From positions 1 to 6,635 of the forward strand of contig JAHEEO010000172.1 of the NCBI GenBank assembly GCA_024640665.1: a DNA stretch of 6,635 nucleotides, written 5' to 3'. The notes beneath the pieces are model-generated. The model was not told the DNA's origin, ran no database searches, and saw nothing but the letters and a program-made list of their open reading frames with translations. The stretch is from Rhodospirillales bacterium (GTDB taxonomy: Bacteria; Pseudomonadota; Gammaproteobacteria; Steroidobacterales; Rariloculaceae). This document shows, piece by piece, positions 5,251 to 6,635 of this stretch. Position numbers and translations under genes: made by a program. Numbering within the stretch: position 1 is the first letter of the stretch; the number at the start of each line of letters is the position of its first letter.

Positions 5251-6635
5251 CTCGCGCGAACCTCGATTATCAATTCACCGGTTTCAGCGACTTTAAGTTT
5301 ATCGCCCTCGAACAATACGGTGGTTGACGCGTACTCTTCGATAACGGCCGGACCAATGATGACCTGCCCGGCCGACAGTTTGGTGCGATCGTGAACGGAC
5401 GATTCGACGGCCTCATCCGGATCGTCCAGATAGATTAATCGCGTGCCGATTATCGAGTCGCCGTCACTCGCAGCCAGCTTCGGAAAGTGAATGCTCGGAC
5501 GGGTACCGGTTGCCGTCAGTCTCAGATTGACCAGCTCAAGGGGCTCTTCCGGCGCGGCATGACCGAAACGATGATCATGAATCTCAGTAAACCGGGCCGT
5601 GATCGCATCCGTGTTCGCTTGCGCCACTTCTTCCGGCTGCACTGGTATCTGCAGCCAGAACTCCTGACCGACATAGCGGAGATCCATCCAGTACTGGTAA
5701 GAACTCGAGGCTACAGGCACGCCCGCGTCCTCGAGCGTGCGAGCGCCGGAAGCGAGCAGTTCCTGATAGATTTGAGCGACTTCATCGTAGTCTGCTGCGT
5801 GCAGCGGCCGATAGTACGTGCGCACATAGTCGTGCCTGACATCGGCGAGCAGCATTCCGAGCGCAGAAAAATGCGCCGGCAGGTTCGGCACAATAACGCT
5901 TGGAATCTGCAGATCACGCGCGATCTCAAGCGCGTGCAATGGGCCTGCGCCGCCCATCGCAACCAGCGCGAAGTCGCGGGGGTCGTAACCACGTTCGACC
6001 GAAACAGCGCGAACCGCCAGCGACATTTTGGCAACTGCGATTTTGATAATTCCGAGCGCGGCTTCGATCGCATTCATCGACAGTGCCTGACCGATTTGCT
6101 GCTCGATTCCGCGGCTTGCCGCGACGTCGTCCAGTGGCATCTCGCCACCGAGAAAACTCTGGGCGCCGATGCGTCCCAGCACGACATTCGCGTCAGTGAC
6201 AGCTGGCCGGTCGCCGCCGCGCGAATAGCAGATAGGACCAGGATCGGAACCGGCGCTTTGCGGACCAATCTTCAGCGCGCCAACCTCATCAATCCAGGCG
6301 ATACTGCCGCCGCCCGCTCCGACTTCGACGATGTCCACCACGGGAAACATAACTGGATGCCCACTCGCATACCCACCAATGTGGTAACCCTGCGCAATCG
6401 AAATCTCACCGTCCTTGATCAGGCTCGTCTTTGCGGTTGTCCCGCCCATATCAAATGTGATCAGATTTTTGTGACCGAGCCCCCGCCCCACTTCCGCAGC
6501 AGCAATGACACCGCCGACTGGGCCAGACTCCATCATCGCGACGGGCAGGCTTTTCGCTGTCTCAGGCGACATCACGCCACCATTGGATTGCATGATCAAA
6601 AAACGACCGGTAAAACTGTCGTCGCCGAGCCGATC
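5247..6635 (-). CDS. hyuA: Hydantoinase/oxoprolinase family protein, subunit A (HyuA type), 5'-partial
   Basis: This is the ATP-binding subunit of an ATP-dependent cyclic amidase or carboxylase of the N-methylhydantoinase A / 5-oxoprolinase / acetone carboxylase superfamily, expected in the cytoplasm and paired with HyuB. The frame is open from the right edge to a TGA at 5249-5247, giving 462 residues. The family usually has about 680-700, so roughly 230 N-terminal residues lie outside. A TTG at 6599 could pose as a start, but family-like sequence continues upstream of it. Visible motifs in order (fragment numbering) are MQSNGG (about 15-20), ESGPVGG (about 36-42), the ASKHA-type phosphate-binding FDMGGTTAK (about 61-69), VGAGGGSIA (about 105-113), GSDPGPICY (about 129-137), VTDANVVLGR (about 146-155), ERGYDPRDFALVAMGGAGPL (about 214-233) and FSALGMLLAD (about 256-265). 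The C-terminal domain carries YVGQEF and GPAVIEEYASTTV. The stop overlaps the hyuB start. Family assignment is firm; the substrate is unknown. Confidence 0.95.
   Translation of the reverse strand, partial: DRLGDDSFTGRFLIMQSNGGVMSPETAKSLPVAMMESGPVGGVIAAAEVGRGLGHKNLITFDMGGTTAKTSLIKDGEISIAQGYHIGGYASGHPVMFPVVDIVEVGAGGGSIAWIDEVGALKIGPQSAGSDPGPICYSRGGDRPAVTDANVVLGRIGAQSFLGGEMPLDDVAASRGIEQQIGQALSMNAIEAALGIIKIAVAKMSLAVRAVSVERGYDPRDFALVAMGGAGPLHALEIARDLQIPSVIVPNLPAHFSALGMLLADVRHDYVRTYYRPLHAADYDEVAQIYQELLASGARTLEDAGVPVASSSYQYWMDLRYVGQEFWLQIPVQPEEVAQANTDAITARFTEIHDHRFGHAAPEEPLELVNLRLTATGTRPSIHFPKLAASDGDSIIGTRLIYLDDPDEAVESSVHDRTKLSAGQVIIGPAVIEEYASTTVLFEGDKLKVAETGELIIEVRAR
5261..5264 (-). promoter_or_regulatory. 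Ribosome binding site for hyuB
   Basis: GAGG on the minus strand lies inside the last codons of hyuA, ten bases before the hyuB ATG. Together with the ATGA stop/start overlap it supports the chosen start and suggests translational coupling of the two subunits. Confidence 0.55.

Noticed and set aside
6597..6599. TTG as the start codon of the HyuA gene
   Set aside because: The frame stays open to the window edge and the residues upstream of the TTG fit the family, with the conserved MQSNGG motif only two residues after the TTG, so the true start is beyond the edge.

Overview
The window is almost wholly coding. It holds one tightly packed operon read entirely on the minus strand, from the right edge towards the left. 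The moderately GC-rich sequence, the purine-rich Shine-Dalgarno sites and the catabolic gene types fit a Pseudomonadota-like soil or marine bacterium. No marker gene allows a firmer placement, so this is a weak inference.

In transcription order the genes are: (1) a hydantoinase/oxoprolinase A subunit (HyuA type), cut at its N-terminus by the right edge; (2) a complete hydantoinase B subunit (HyuB type), overlapping hyuA by ATGA; (3) an M24 'pita-bread' protein of the creatinase/prolidase type, 386 aa; (4) a second, more degenerate M24-like protein, 375 aa, starting 3 bases later; (5) an MmgE/PrpD-family protein that begins in the stop codon of gene 4 (TGATG) and runs open for 384 codons off the left edge. 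Noncoding sequence between genes amounts to 16 + 3 bases. No promoter, terminator, RNA gene, mobile element or CRISPR is visible. The promoter must lie beyond the right edge and any terminator beyond the left edge.

HyuA and HyuB together would form an ATP-dependent amidohydrolase or carboxylase of the N-methylhydantoinase / 5-oxoprolinase / acetone carboxylase / caprolactamase superfamily. In known creatinine breakdown, N-methylhydantoin is opened by such an enzyme, and creatinase (an M24-fold enzyme without metal) hydrolyses creatine. An HyuAB pair beside creatinase-fold proteins therefore suggests a catabolic route for a cyclic amide, ureide or guanidino compound. The PrpD-family member could be an epimerase, dehydratase or decarboxylase on the same route. 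The substrate cannot be read from the sequence.

The most interesting point is that all three accessory proteins keep their family folds but have lost most of the family's catalytic or metal-binding residues. The first M24 protein keeps two creatinase-like histidines but has His and Cys where glutamates are expected. The second keeps none of the M24 ligands. The PrpD-like protein lacks most residues known as catalytic in cis-aconitate decarboxylase. HyuB also replaces the usual NDPY motif with NHQ. Together they look like a coherent, re-purposed and possibly undescribed pathway.
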